NCBI RefSeq assembly: GCF_002284565.1
Contig: NZ_NPKI01000012.1
Coordinates: forward strand, 205,396-269,395
DNA length: 64,000 nucleotides
Direction: 5' to 3'
DNA from: Mesorhizobium mediterraneum
GTDB lineage: Bacteria > Pseudomonadota > Alphaproteobacteria > Rhizobiales > Rhizobiaceae
Below the pieces are notes generated by a model. The model saw only the letters and a program-made list of their open reading frames with translations, searched no databases and was not told the origin of the DNA. Both the position numbers and the translations under genes were made by a program. Shown piece by piece: positions 1 to 8,231 of the stretch. Numbering within the stretch: the stretch's first letter is position 1; each line of letters begins with the position of its first letter.

Positions 1-703
1 CCTCGGGCGTGCCGGCGCGGCCCTGTGGAATGGTGGCCACCATGCCCTTCATTTGCTCGTCGGTCGAATAGCGCTCATGGAAAGGCGTCGCGATGGTGCC
101 CGGAGCCACCGCGTTGACGCGGACGTTGAAGCCGATCAGTTCCTTGGCCATGCCGCGAGTCACATTGGAGACGAAGGCCTTGGCCGATCCGTAAAGGCCG
201 GCGCCGCCGCCGGCGCCATTGCGCGCGGCGATCGACGAGGTGTTGACGATGAAGCCGCCCTGGCGCTTCAGCCATGGCATCGCCTTGCGCGAGGCAGTCA
301 GCACGGAGCGCGCGTTGAGGTCCATCACCGCGTCGTAATGCGCTTCGGTCAGCTCGGCATAAGGCACGCGGCCGAGCATGCCGCCGGCATTGTTGACGAG
401 GCCATCGAGCCGGCCGAAGTGTTGCGCGCTGTCCTCGACGACGCGCTCGACATCGGCGGGGATCGAGAAATCGGCCTGGACGAGGAATACCTCGCCGCCG
501 CCGTTGCGGATGGTCCCGGCCAGGTTTTCGGCAGCCGCCCGACTTGAATTGTAATGCAGCGCCACACGACATTTCTGCGCGGCATAAGCCAGTGCAAGTG
601 CGGCCCCGATGCCTGTCGAAGCGCCGGTGATCAGCACCGCCTTGCCGGCGAGGTCGGGGATGACCAGGGCGGGGGTGACAAGGCTGGTTGTGGTGGCTGG
701 CAC
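1..703 (-). CDS. SDR family oxidoreductase (partial, C-terminus beyond the window)
   Basis: Classical short-chain dehydrogenase/reductase, an NAD(P)-dependent cytosolic oxidoreductase; the substrate cannot be read. The first 234 codons are present and the frame runs off the left edge. Visible motifs in order are the Rossmann glycine motif TGASTGIG (about residues 26-33), NNAGG after strand 4, a catalytic serine in NTSSIA, and YGSAK supplying the Tyr and Lys of the active site. The start is a GTG at 703, chosen because CGGAGG lies six bases upstream and the reading frame before it has no family-like sequence. Neighbours give no pathway context. The family is certain, the substrate unknown. Confidence 0.88.
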   Translation of the reverse strand, partial: MPATTTSLVTPALVIPDLAGKAVLITGASTGIGAALALAYAAQKCRVALHYNSSRAAAENLAGTIRNGGGEVFLVQADFSIPADVERVVEDSAQHFGRLDGLVNNAGGMLGRVPYAELTEAHYDAVMDLNARSVLTASRKAMPWLKRQGGFIVNTSSIAARNGAGGGAGLYGSAKAFVSNVTRGMAKELIGFNVRVNAVAPGTIATPFHERYSTDEQMKGMVATIPQGRAGTPE

Positions 704-773
704 GTCTATTCCTCCGGGCGAGTATCAACTCTTCGTAGGGCCTGGCCGCCCTGATGTTCAAGTCCGTAGAGGC

Positions 774-1211
774 TCACGGCCGCAAATAGGCGTAGCCTTG
801 GCGCTGCAATTCGGCGAGCTTGACGACGCCGCCGGTCTCGGCGGCATGGAAGCCATCGAGCAGATCGGTGAGCGCAACATCCATGCCGTGCATTGTGTTG
901 GCGCAAGCATGCGGGGTCAGCCCGTCGCGAACGAGGCCGGAAAAACGGCTGGCAATGCCAGCCGACGCGCTCTTCGACTTGAAAGCGGCGAGTGCCGGTC
1001 CATGCACGACCAGCACGATGTCGACCTTGCCGCCGGTGCCGTCATAGTGGTTCTTGATGTTGCCCAGCACAAAACCGACCTTGTCGAGATCGCTGAGGTG
1101 GTAGGCGACCTTTTGCCTTTCCTCTTCCACAGCCGCCGCTTCGACCTGGCGCAGCCCGAAAAGGCCAGCGGCTCCGGCAAAGCCTACGCGGAAAATATCG
1201 CGGCGTCGCAT
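774..1211 (-). CDS. DsrE-like protein with possible Tat signal
   Basis: Predicted 145-residue protein resembling the DsrE/DsrF-like (YchN-type) fold family, seen in the phrases VDIVLVVHGPAL, LVRDGLTPHACANTMHG and a hydrophobic alternating pattern. The N-terminus MRRRDIFRVGF followed by a hydrophobic stretch and AAA looks like a twin-arginine export signal. The start at 1211 has a clear GGAGG eight bases upstream. A cysteine in HACANTM sits where sulfur-relay members carry a conserved Cys, but no sulfur-relay genes are nearby. It lies 70 nt downstream of the SDR gene on the same strand. The family call is from motif resemblance only. Confidence 0.65.
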   Translation of the reverse strand: MRRRDIFRVGFAGAAGLFGLRQVEAAAVEEERQKVAYHLSDLDKVGFVLGNIKNHYDGTGGKVDIVLVVHGPALAAFKSKSASAGIASRFSGLVRDGLTPHACANTMHGMDVALTDLLDGFHAAETGGVVKLAELQRQGYAYLRP

Positions 1212-1307
1212 GGCTTCATCCTCCTGTGCCGGCCCCGCAAATTGCGTGGCTTCGGCCCCGATCCTAGCATAAGTTGAAGCCACGTCCTGTCGGGCGAGGA
1301 GGGGCAC

Positions 1308-2381
1308 ATGACCTCGAAGACCACTAAGGGCGCCGGACTTGGTGTCGCCTTGCTTGCCGCACTTGCCGGCACGGCCCTTGCCGACGACAAGCTTACCGAA
1401 CTCAGCCCGGACGGCAAGGATGCCTGTTTCGGGCGCGTCTACGATGCCGCGCATCTCAAGGCGCATCCGAACCAGAAGGTGGCACGGATCTTCTTCTACT
1501 ATGGCAGCTATCCGGTTAGCCATCCGAACGAGGAGCCGAGTAGCGGTCCGTCCGGCTACAACGGCTTCGTGGCCACGACGGTGCGCGGCGCCAAGAAGCC
1601 CGAGTGGGTCGGCGGTTGGTGCGGCAAGGACGATCCGCAGTCGAGCGAGATCCGTTGCGGCATGGAATGCGACCGCACCATGGCCTCGCTCAACCTCGAC
1701 GAAAAAGGCCGGCTGATCATCTCCGGCGTGCAGCGCAACCTTTATCTCGATGCCGGCGCCGAAGATGAACTTGGCGAAAAGGAGTTTACCAGGCAGGCAC
1801 TCGGCACAGAAGACGACGGCTTTCGGCTCGACCCCATGCCGGCGCAGACCTGCAAGGCCGAATTCGCTCGCATCGATCCGATCGATCCGGCGCTGGGAGC
1901 GCCGCTGCGTGAGCGGCTGAAGCCGGACCAGCCCTTCTGCTACGGGCGCGACTACGATGCCGCGCATCTTGGCTCGCATCCCGATCAGTCTACCCGGACT
2001 ATCCGGGTTTTCCGAGGCCCGATCGAGCTGGCCTCCTTCGCTATGGATGGCGATCCGGCAAGCTGGCCTGATGGTGCCGACATTGCCGTTTCCGTCACCA
2101 CGCGCCACAAGGCTGCCAAGGTCACGCAGAGCTACAGTTGTGAAGGGGAAGCGGACCAGTGGCGCTGTGTGGCGAGCGCGAAGACGAGCGACTTTTCCTG
2201 CGACATCGCGGCCAGCGAGATTTATCTGCGCCGCGGCGCCAACGGCACGATGATGCTGGCCAATCCCAACAGCAGCCTGCCGATCGTCGACCTATGCTCG
2301 AAGGCGGCCGAAGGCGAGACCGCATCCGACGACAAGGTCTACCGGCTCGAGCCGATGCCGCAATCTGCCTGCACGCCTTGA
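1308..2381 (+). CDS. Secreted protein with internal duplication, function unknown
   Basis: A 357-residue protein with a Sec-type signal peptide (hydrophobic core LGVALLAALAGTALA, likely cleavage before DDKL) and probable periplasmic location. The mature part has two related halves: the first carries ACFGRVYDAAHLKAHPNQK and the second FCYGRDYDAAHLGSHPDQ, each followed by a strand-rich segment, several cysteines, and a similar ending (FRLDPMPAQTC and YRLEPMPQSAC). This indicates a tandem domain duplication with probable disulfides. The start at 1308 follows GAGGAGGGGC. It is divergent from the DsrE-like gene. I do not recognise the family. Confidence 0.8.
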   Translation: MTSKTTKGAGLGVALLAALAGTALADDKLTELSPDGKDACFGRVYDAAHLKAHPNQKVARIFFYYGSYPVSHPNEEPSSGPSGYNGFVATTVRGAKKPEWVGGWCGKDDPQSSEIRCGMECDRTMASLNLDEKGRLIISGVQRNLYLDAGAEDELGEKEFTRQALGTEDDGFRLDPMPAQTCKAEFARIDPIDPALGAPLRERLKPDQPFCYGRDYDAAHLGSHPDQSTRTIRVFRGPIELASFAMDGDPASWPDGADIAVSVTTRHKAAKVTQSYSCEGEADQWRCVASAKTSDFSCDIAASEIYLRRGANGTMMLANPNSSLPIVDLCSKAAEGETASDDKVYRLEPMPQSACTP

Positions 2382-2539
2382 TTAGGGGTCCGTTTCTCGG
2401 TTTGGGGATTGGCGGGATATGACGAGGACCTGGATGCAATCAGGATCAGACCAAAACCGCCATCGTCGCGCGGGTGGCTCAAGCAACACGCAATTGCCTT
2501 TAGCGTCGACGGCTACACAGCCCAGGCCGCAGTATTGAG

Positions 2540-3547
2540 ATGTCCACATTGCTTGCCGTGCCTAAAAAAGAGCCGCTCGTCCTCTTCTACACGACTTTTT
2601 TCAGCAAGCCCGTCGACGTCGCGTCCATTCAATGCGATCTGCCGGGCGAATTTACCCTAGACAAGCGTAGAATTGCTGAAGCGACAGCGGTCGTCTTCCA
2701 CATTCCGAACTTCCGCGAAATTGGTGACGCATGGCGATATCCGGGCCAGTACTGGATAGCCTGGTATATGGAAGCCCGCTCAAACTACAAAATCATAAAG
2801 GACCAGAAACTCATGCGGCACTTCGACTTCACGATGTCGCACGAGCGCAGCTCTGAGATTTGGTGCCCCTATTTGCCCAATTCCCGGTGGTGGGACACGG
2901 TGCGCGCAAAGCCTATAGGCGCCAAGACAGAAGCGGCTCCGGTGGTAGCCTTCCAATCGGCGCCCTTGAACTATAGCGGCCGGCTCGATCTCTTGAAGAG
3001 CCTGGCCGAACACATCAAGATAGATTCATACGGTCGGTATTTCCGCAACAGGACAGTCGAAGGCCCCGATCGCGGCCGCAAGACGAAGATCGAGACAGTC
3101 TCCCGCTACAAATTCTGCCTCGCATTGGAGAACTCGACCGAGACCGACTACGTCACCGAAAAGCTGTTCGATGCCTTCGAAGCCGGATCAGTGCCGATCT
3201 ATCTGGGCACATCGAACGTGCACGAATTCGCCCCGCCCGGCTCCTACATCAACGCTGCAGACTTCAGCAGCTATGCAGAGCTGGCAGCATATCTGAAATA
3301 CCTCATCGTGACGCCCGAGGCATACGAGGCATACTTTGCCTGGCGCTCGAAACCATTACCTGACGAACTCGCCCGCCTCGTGCAGGATCGCGACCCCCCG
3401 GTGTTTTATCGACTGATGCAATTCGTGCATCAGGTGACCGACGAGCGCGGTCAGGAACGGCCCGCCGGCCGGCCGACATTGCCTTTTGGTCCGCGAGCCT
3501 ACATCAGCACGCGGCTGCGAAAGTGGAGGAAGAGAGTGCCTAGCTGA
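2540..3547 (+). CDS. GT10 family glycosyltransferase (alpha-1,3/4-fucosyltransferase-like)
   Basis: A 335-residue cytosolic glycosyltransferase of family GT10, which transfers fucose from GDP-fucose to GlcNAc-containing acceptors, in bacteria usually on LPS O-antigen. The diagnostic C-terminal donor-binding motif is present: YKFCLALENS, then DYVTEKLFDAFEAGSVPIYLG (about residues 193-228). The N-terminal acceptor half has the usual SHERSSEIWCPYLPN region. The C-terminus ends with a basic stretch (RLRKWRKRVPS) that could associate with membrane. It stands alone with no sugar-nucleotide or LPS cluster around it, and its base composition looks lower in GC than its neighbours, which suggests horizontal acquisition. 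Family call strong, acceptor unknown. Confidence 0.85.
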   Translation: MSTLLAVPKKEPLVLFYTTFFSKPVDVASIQCDLPGEFTLDKRRIAEATAVVFHIPNFREIGDAWRYPGQYWIAWYMEARSNYKIIKDQKLMRHFDFTMSHERSSEIWCPYLPNSRWWDTVRAKPIGAKTEAAPVVAFQSAPLNYSGRLDLLKSLAEHIKIDSYGRYFRNRTVEGPDRGRKTKIETVSRYKFCLALENSTETDYVTEKLFDAFEAGSVPIYLGTSNVHEFAPPGSYINAADFSSYAELAAYLKYLIVTPEAYEAYFAWRSKPLPDELARLVQDRDPPVFYRLMQFVHQVTDERGQERPAGRPTLPFGPRAYISTRLRKWRKRVPS

Positions 3548-3674
3548 GCCTGAATTAGGGCGGAACGAACGCAAAGCGGAGCGCAGGCCTGGGATGAGGA
3601 AGGGATGGATGTGCGACCAATCCCTAGGATGTGCGATAGTCCCTGAAAGGGGACCATCGACGTCCGCTGCCGCT

Positions 3675-4604
3675 TCACGCGAATCGCACTGCCGTCGTGC
3701 CCTTGGGCAGTTTTGCCTCGTCGTCGGGCTCGACATGGATGGTGACGCGCACCGAGGGGATTTCCGCCTTCAGCGCGTCCTCGATGCGGTCGCAAATGAC
3801 GTGGCTGGCGCCCACCGACATGCCGGCATCGACGACCAGGTGGAACTCGATGAAGGTGGCGCGGCCGGCGATGCGTGTCTTGAGATCGTGAACCTCCAGC
3901 GCTCCCTTGCAATTGGCCGAGATGACGTCGCGGATGTGCATGTGCTCCTGCGTGTCGACGGCGCGGTCCATCAGTCCGTTCATCGACGAGCCGATCACGT
4001 GCCAGCCTTGCCACAGGATGTTCAGCGCCACGATGACCGCAAGTGCCGGGTCGAGAATTTGCCAGCCGGTCAGCACGGCACCGACCAGGCCAATGAACAC
4101 GCCGACCGAGGTCGCCACGTCGGTCATGATGTGCCTGCCGTCGGCGACCAGAGCCGGCGACTTCTCGGCACGGCCGGCACGAATCAGCGTCCAGGCCCAA
4201 AAGGCGTTGATCACCGTCGCGACGCCGTTGATTGCGAGGCCGGTCCAGGGCTGTTCGAGCGGGGCGGGATGCTGCCAGTACCACCACACTTCGTTGAGGA
4301 TCAGAAGGGCTGCCAGCACGATCAGCACGCCCTCCAGAACAGCCGAGAAATATTCGGCCTTGTGGTGGCCGAACGGATGATCCTGGTCGGCCGGCTTGAA
4401 GCTGACCTGGATCGCCCAGTAGGCGGCGGCCGAGGCAATGACGTTGACGATCGATTCCAGCGCGTCCGAATATAGCGCCACGGAACCGGTGACGTGCCAG
4501 GCCGCCAGCTTCAGGCCGAGCACGACGCAAGCGACGATGATCGACCAGAAGGCGAGGCTGGCGACCCTCTTCTTCGCCGTCGACTTGATTTCAGCTGTGG
4601 TCAC
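3675..4604 (-). CDS. Cation diffusion facilitator (CDF) family metal transporter
   Basis: A 309-residue inner-membrane proton-coupled divalent-metal exporter (Zn, Fe, Mn or Co class). About six hydrophobic segments are followed by a cytoplasmic C-terminal domain. Metal-site residues are visible: SDALES in TM2, HPFGHHKAEYF after TM3, and DGRHIMTDV in TM5 giving the HxxxD pair. The cytoplasmic domain has ATFIEFHLVVD, HVICDRIEDAL and VTIHVEPDDE, typical of the dimerising CDF tail. The apparent start is GTG at 4604. It is convergent with the GT10 gene and 32 nt downstream of trpE(G). The exact metal cannot be assigned from sequence alone. Confidence 0.9.
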   Translation of the reverse strand: MTTAEIKSTAKKRVASLAFWSIIVACVVLGLKLAAWHVTGSVALYSDALESIVNVIASAAAYWAIQVSFKPADQDHPFGHHKAEYFSAVLEGVLIVLAALLILNEVWWYWQHPAPLEQPWTGLAINGVATVINAFWAWTLIRAGRAEKSPALVADGRHIMTDVATSVGVFIGLVGAVLTGWQILDPALAVIVALNILWQGWHVIGSSMNGLMDRAVDTQEHMHIRDVISANCKGALEVHDLKTRIAGRATFIEFHLVVDAGMSVGASHVICDRIEDALKAEIPSVRVTIHVEPDDEAKLPKGTTAVRFA

Positions 4605-4636
4605 TGGGGAAGAAATCCCAACACGAACCCCTCGGG

Positions 4637-6826
4637 CTAAGCCGCCTTCTCCCTGGCCTTGCGCGGCAGATGCGCAACGATGTTCTCGATGATGCGCATG
4701 CCGGCATTGTGGCCGAGCGTCATGATCGATTCCGGGTGGAACTGCACCGCCGCGATCGGCTCCTTGGTGTGCTCGAAAGCCATGATGACGCCGTCCTCCG
4801 TCTCGGCGGTGACGATGAAGCCGTCGGGCAGGCGGACCGGATCGGCGAAGATCGAGTGGTAGCGGCCGACCGTCACTTCCTTGGGCAGGCCGGAAAAGAT
4901 GATGCCCGGCTTCGACACACGGATGCGTGACGGTTTGCCATGCATCGGCACGTGCAATTGCCGCAGCTCCCCGCCATAGGCTTCAGCCAGCGCCTGCAGG
5001 CCGAGGCAGACGCCGAAGATCGGCAGGTCGCGCGCGCGGGCCCGCTTGATGGTGGCGGCGCAGTCGAAATCCTTCGGCGTGCCGGGGCCAGGCGACAGCA
5101 CGACCAGGTTTGGCTTCAGCCGGTCGAAGACCTCGTCCGGCACAGGCGTGCGCACCGTCGAGACATTGGCGCCGGTCTGGCGGAAATAATTGGCCAGCGT
5201 GTGGACGAAGGAGTCCTCGTGGTCGACGAGCAGGATGTTGACGCCGTCGCCGACGCGCGCGGTGGCGCGCTCGGTGTCGGCGGCATTGCCTGACTTGGCG
5301 TCGCGGATGGCGGAGATCATGGCGGATGCCTTCAATTCGGTTTCGGCTTCTTCTTCCTCGGGAATGCTGTCGAAGAGCAGCGTGGCGCCGGCGCGCACCT
5401 CGGCGATGCCGTCCTTGATGCGAATGGTGCGAAGCGTCAGGCCGGTGTTCATATCACCGTTGAAATTGACCATGCCGATCGCCCCGCCATACCAGGCGCG
5501 CGGGCTCTTCTCGTTCTGCTCGATGAAGCGCATAGCCCATAATTTCGGCGCGCCGGTGACGGTGACCGCCCAGGCATGGGACAGGAACGCGTCGAAGGCG
5601 TCCATGCCTTCGCGCAGCCGTCCCTCGATGTGGTCGACGGTGTGGATCAGCCGCGAATACATCTCGATCTGGCGGCGGCCGATGACGCGCACCGAGCCTG
5701 GGTCGCAGACCCTCGACTTGTCGTTGCGGTCGACGTCCGAGCACATGGTCAGCTCGGATTCGTCCTTCTTCGAATTGAGCAATTTCAGGATCTGCTCCGA
5801 ATCGGAAATGGCGTCGTCGCCGCGCTTGATCGTGCCGGAGATCGGACAGGTCTCGACACGGCGGCCGTTGACGCGCACGAACATTTCGGGCGAGGCGCCG
5901 ATCAGATATTCGCCCTCGCCGAGATTGATGAAGAAGGAATAGGGCGAGGGGTTGATGGTCTTCAGCTTGCGGGAGATGGCGGAAGGCGGCGTCTCGCAGC
6001 GCTCATAGAACATCTGGCCGGGCACCACCTCGAACAGGTCGCCGCGCTTGAAACTCTCCATCGCCTTGCGCACCAGATTGGCATATTCGCCGGGCTCATG
6101 GTCGCCGCGCGGCGGGATGCGGTCGGCGGTCTTGAACGGCTCGACGATTTCGTCGCGCGGCAATCCCTCGGTCGAAAACCCCTCGCCCGAATAGTCGTAG
6201 CGGTCGGTCCAGGCCTTGGTCGAATAGTGGTCGACGACCAGGATCTCGTCGGGCAGGAACAGCACCAGGTCGCGCTGGCTTTGCTGGCGCTCGAGCTTGT
6301 AGTCGACCGGATCGAACTGGAAGGCGAGATCGTAGCCGAAGGCGCCATAGAGGCCGAGATTGGCGTCTTCCTCCGTTTTGAACAGAGCGGTGATGGCGCG
6401 CAGCACGGTGAAGACGGAGGGAACGCGGCTGCGTTCTTCTTCGGTGAAGACACGGCCAGGCTTGGCCACATCGAGGCGGATCAGTCTCTTCGACGTCTCG
6501 GCGATCGTCACGTCGTCAAGGCCGCCGAGCGCCTTGCCTATCACCGGCAGAAGCATCTCGCCACGGCTGTTCAGCGCCTCGATGCGCATGGCGCGGCTGC
6601 GCGCCGAGATCACCAGCGGCGGATCGATGATGGCGGTGTCCCAGCGCGTGTAGCGGCCGGGATATTCGTAATTCGAGGAAAACACGGCGCCGCGGCGCGC
6701 ATTCAGTCCGTCGATATAGCCGTCGATCGCGCCTTCATAGGGCCGGTCGTGGCGCTCGCGGGTAATCGTCACGCCACCCGCCGTGACGAAGCGCTCCGCC
6801 CCGTTCTCCAGAATTTTCGTCGTCAT
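4637..6826 (-). CDS. trpE(G): Anthranilate synthase, fused TrpE-TrpG
   Basis: A 729-residue fused anthranilate synthase, first step of tryptophan biosynthesis: chorismate plus glutamine to anthranilate. The N-terminal TrpE part shows the chorismate-binding signature [29 protein letters not shown] and [15 protein letters not shown]. The C-terminal class I amidotransferase part (from about residue 530) has LSPGPGTP, the nucleophile in FGVCLGLQA, and the catalytic His/Glu in VQFHPESI. The fusion and length match the rhizobial TrpE(G) form. The start at 6826 ([11 protein letters not shown]) aligns with the family N-terminus; an ATG four codons upstream is an alternative. The upstream trpL attenuator indicates control by tryptophanyl-tRNA charging. 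Confidence 0.97.
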   Translation of the reverse strand: MTTKILENGAERFVTAGGVTITRERHDRPYEGAIDGYIDGLNARRGAVFSSNYEYPGRYTRWDTAIIDPPLVISARSRAMRIEALNSRGEMLLPVIGKALGGLDDVTIAETSKRLIRLDVAKPGRVFTEEERSRVPSVFTVLRAITALFKTEEDANLGLYGAFGYDLAFQFDPVDYKLERQQSQRDLVLFLPDEILVVDHYSTKAWTDRYDYSGEGFSTEGLPRDEIVEPFKTADRIPPRGDHEPGEYANLVRKAMESFKRGDLFEVVPGQMFYERCETPPSAISRKLKTINPSPYSFFINLGEGEYLIGASPEMFVRVNGRRVETCPISGTIKRGDDAISDSEQILKLLNSKKDESELTMCSDVDRNDKSRVCDPGSVRVIGRRQIEMYSRLIHTVDHIEGRLREGMDAFDAFLSHAWAVTVTGAPKLWAMRFIEQNEKSPRAWYGGAIGMVNFNGDMNTGLTLRTIRIKDGIAEVRAGATLLFDSIPEEEEAETELKASAMISAIRDAKSGNAADTERATARVGDGVNILLVDHEDSFVHTLANYFRQTGANVSTVRTPVPDEVFDRLKPNLVVLSPGPGTPKDFDCAATIKRARARDLPIFGVCLGLQALAEAYGGELRQLHVPMHGKPSRIRVSKPGIIFSGLPKEVTVGRYHSIFADPVRLPDGFIVTAETEDGVIMAFEHTKEPIAAVQFHPESIMTLGHNAGMRIIENIVAHLPRKAREKAA

Positions 6827-6887
6827 TGCCGTCTCCATCAGCGTCTGGGTATCAGCGTCTTGGGGCAACGGACCCGGGCATGGCTTG

Positions 6888-6925
6888 AAAAAAACAAATG
6901 GCCGCCCGGACATTCCGTTGCGGCC
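6888..6925 (-). terminator. trp attenuator terminator
   Basis: Reading leftward, GGCCGC (6925-6920) pairs with GCGGCC (6905-6900), with an extra GGA/TCC pairing inside the loop, followed by a T-rich tract at 6899-6888. This is a rho-independent terminator between trpL and trpE(G). A second GCGGCC at 6963-6958, just after the leader stop codon, can pair with the same GGCCGC to form the competing antiterminator. Ribosome stalling at the Trp codons would leave that segment free and favour read-through. Confidence 0.9.
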
Positions 6926-6965
6926 ACCTTCTATTTTCACGCGCACGCGTTCGAACAGGCCGCTG

Positions 6966-7010
6966 TCAGCGAGCCCACCACCAAACGGTCTTGATCGAGC
7001 GCATGTTCAT
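6966..7010 (-). CDS. trpL: trp operon leader peptide
   Basis: A 14-codon [17 protein letters not shown], with three consecutive Trp codons (6983-6975), followed closely by the antiterminator/terminator structures in front of trpE(G). The WWWAR ending is the same style as the known Sinorhizobium meliloti TrpL. No Shine-Dalgarno is visible; the promoter elements place transcription start at or next to the ATG, so a leaderless mRNA is likely, as reported for S. meliloti trpL. In that species the released leader RNA and peptide also act in trans on other mRNAs; whether this happens here is not shown. Confidence 0.93.
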   Translation of the reverse strand: MNMRSIKTVWWWAR

Positions 7011-7017
7011 GGCGATT

Positions 7018-7046
7018 CCAATAGCGGCGATTGAACGGCCGCGCAA
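7018..7046 (-). promoter_or_regulatory. Predicted trpL promoter
   Basis: On the minus strand a TTGCGC (-35, 7046-7041) and TATTGG (-10, 7023-7018) are separated by exactly 17 bases. Seven bases follow before the A of the trpL ATG at 7010, so the predicted transcription start coincides with the start codon. This fits the leaderless trpL transcript known from rhizobia. Confidence 0.6.
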
Positions 7047-7084
7047 CTGGATTCAATGGAGGGCATGGAGAAGGGCATGAGCCC

Positions 7085-8158
7085 TCAATCCTCCAGCGTT
7101 CCCGACCTTGCATCGGCGCTCTTCCTGTCGCCGACCAGCTTCAGCAGATCTTCGCCGGCACGGATGATGCGCCGGGACCGCCGCGTCAGGATGATGCCCG
7201 CTTGCGGCGCGAACACCTGCGTGCGGCCACCGGCTTCACCCGGCGCATGGACTATGCTGGCGAGCAGTGCGCCTTTTTCCACACGGTCGCCGGGCTTCAC
7301 GTCATAAAGGATCGCACCCGCCCGGGGCGCTGGCATCATGTCGATGTTCTCGAGCGGTGCGACGATACCGGTGAAAGAATTGGGGCCGGCAAGGCTGCCA
7401 GGCGCGGGCAGGGCCTGATCCACGATCACGCCGCGCGCCACCAGCAGCCGATAGAGCCCTTCGGCATCGGAAGCGGCCAGAGCGCCATCGACATCGAGCA
7501 TGCCTCGATACTCGACTGTGGTGGCGACGCGCCGGTCAAACCGCGCCACATCGGCGGGGACGTTCAGATACGGCGTGATCGAGGCGCCTTCGAAGGTGCC
7601 GTCGGTGTCCTCATCCCACAGCACCACCGCGTCGACGCCCATGGCGGCCGCACAATCCGCCATTTCAGGCCACAGGCTGGTGTGGACATAGAGATAGGCG
7701 AGGCCCTCGTCGTCGCAGTGCAGGTCGAGGACGATGTCGTGGCCGATCGACAGCTGCAGCAGCCGCGTCTTCAGCCGCTGATCGGCCGTGCCAAGCGTGG
7801 TGTCCGGCAAGAGCGTCGTGTCCGGCGCCGCCAGCAGCGGAAAGCCGCGGTTGAAGTTGGTGCGCGTGCCCAAGTGGAAACGGCCCTGATGCTCGCCGAA
7901 ATGATACTGGGCGCGGCCGATCGGATTGGCTTGGGGCACGACGGTGATATTGCCCTTGATGCGGCCTTCCGCTCCGGCCCTTTCGAGCATCGGCATCAGC
8001 GCGTCGATGGCGACGACGCCCGGCAGTTCGCCGGCATGCAGTGCGGCCTGCAGATAGGCTGAGGGTGCTGCCTTGTCGCTGCCGTCAAAGCGGAAGACCG
8101 GGAATTCGTAGGAAACGCCCTCGCTGTCGCCGGCGATGCGCTCGATCGATTTCTGCAT
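7085..8158 (-). CDS. Succinylglutamate desuccinylase/aspartoacylase (AstE/AspA) family zinc hydrolase
   Basis: A 357-residue M14-type zinc-dependent deacylase/carboxypeptidase. The zinc site is visible as LHAGELPG (His and Glu) near residue 41 and LDLHCDDEG (His) near residue 145. Other conserved pieces are PQANPIGRAQY, RTNFNRGF (the substrate-binding Asn-Arg pair) and TVEYRG. The C-terminal part (GAILYDVKPGDRVEKGALLASI) looks like the beta-barrel found in this family. Such enzymes deacylate N-acyl amino acids or ectoine intermediates; no arg/ast or ectoine genes adjoin it, so the substrate is open. It sits downstream of an MFS transporter on the same strand with a 73-nt gap, possibly co-transcribed. 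Confidence 0.85.
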   Translation of the reverse strand: MQKSIERIAGDSEGVSYEFPVFRFDGSDKAAPSAYLQAALHAGELPGVVAIDALMPMLERAGAEGRIKGNITVVPQANPIGRAQYHFGEHQGRFHLGTRTNFNRGFPLLAAPDTTLLPDTTLGTADQRLKTRLLQLSIGHDIVLDLHCDDEGLAYLYVHTSLWPEMADCAAAMGVDAVVLWDEDTDGTFEGASITPYLNVPADVARFDRRVATTVEYRGMLDVDGALAASDAEGLYRLLVARGVIVDQALPAPGSLAGPNSFTGIVAPLENIDMMPAPRAGAILYDVKPGDRVEKGALLASIVHAPGEAGGRTQVFAPQAGIILTRRSRRIIRAGEDLLKLVGDRKSADARSGTLED

Positions 8159-8231
8159 GATACTCCTCCAGGAAAGAGGCCGAACACATGCCCTTTCGCC
8201 GATACGCTGTCGATTGGTCCAGTCTGCTGCG

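Noticed and set aside
774..2108. A 444-codon open frame running antisense across the secreted-protein gene
   Set aside because: Only the part from 1211 downstream has a ribosome-binding site and family-like sequence; the rest mirrors the opposite gene in a high-GC genome.
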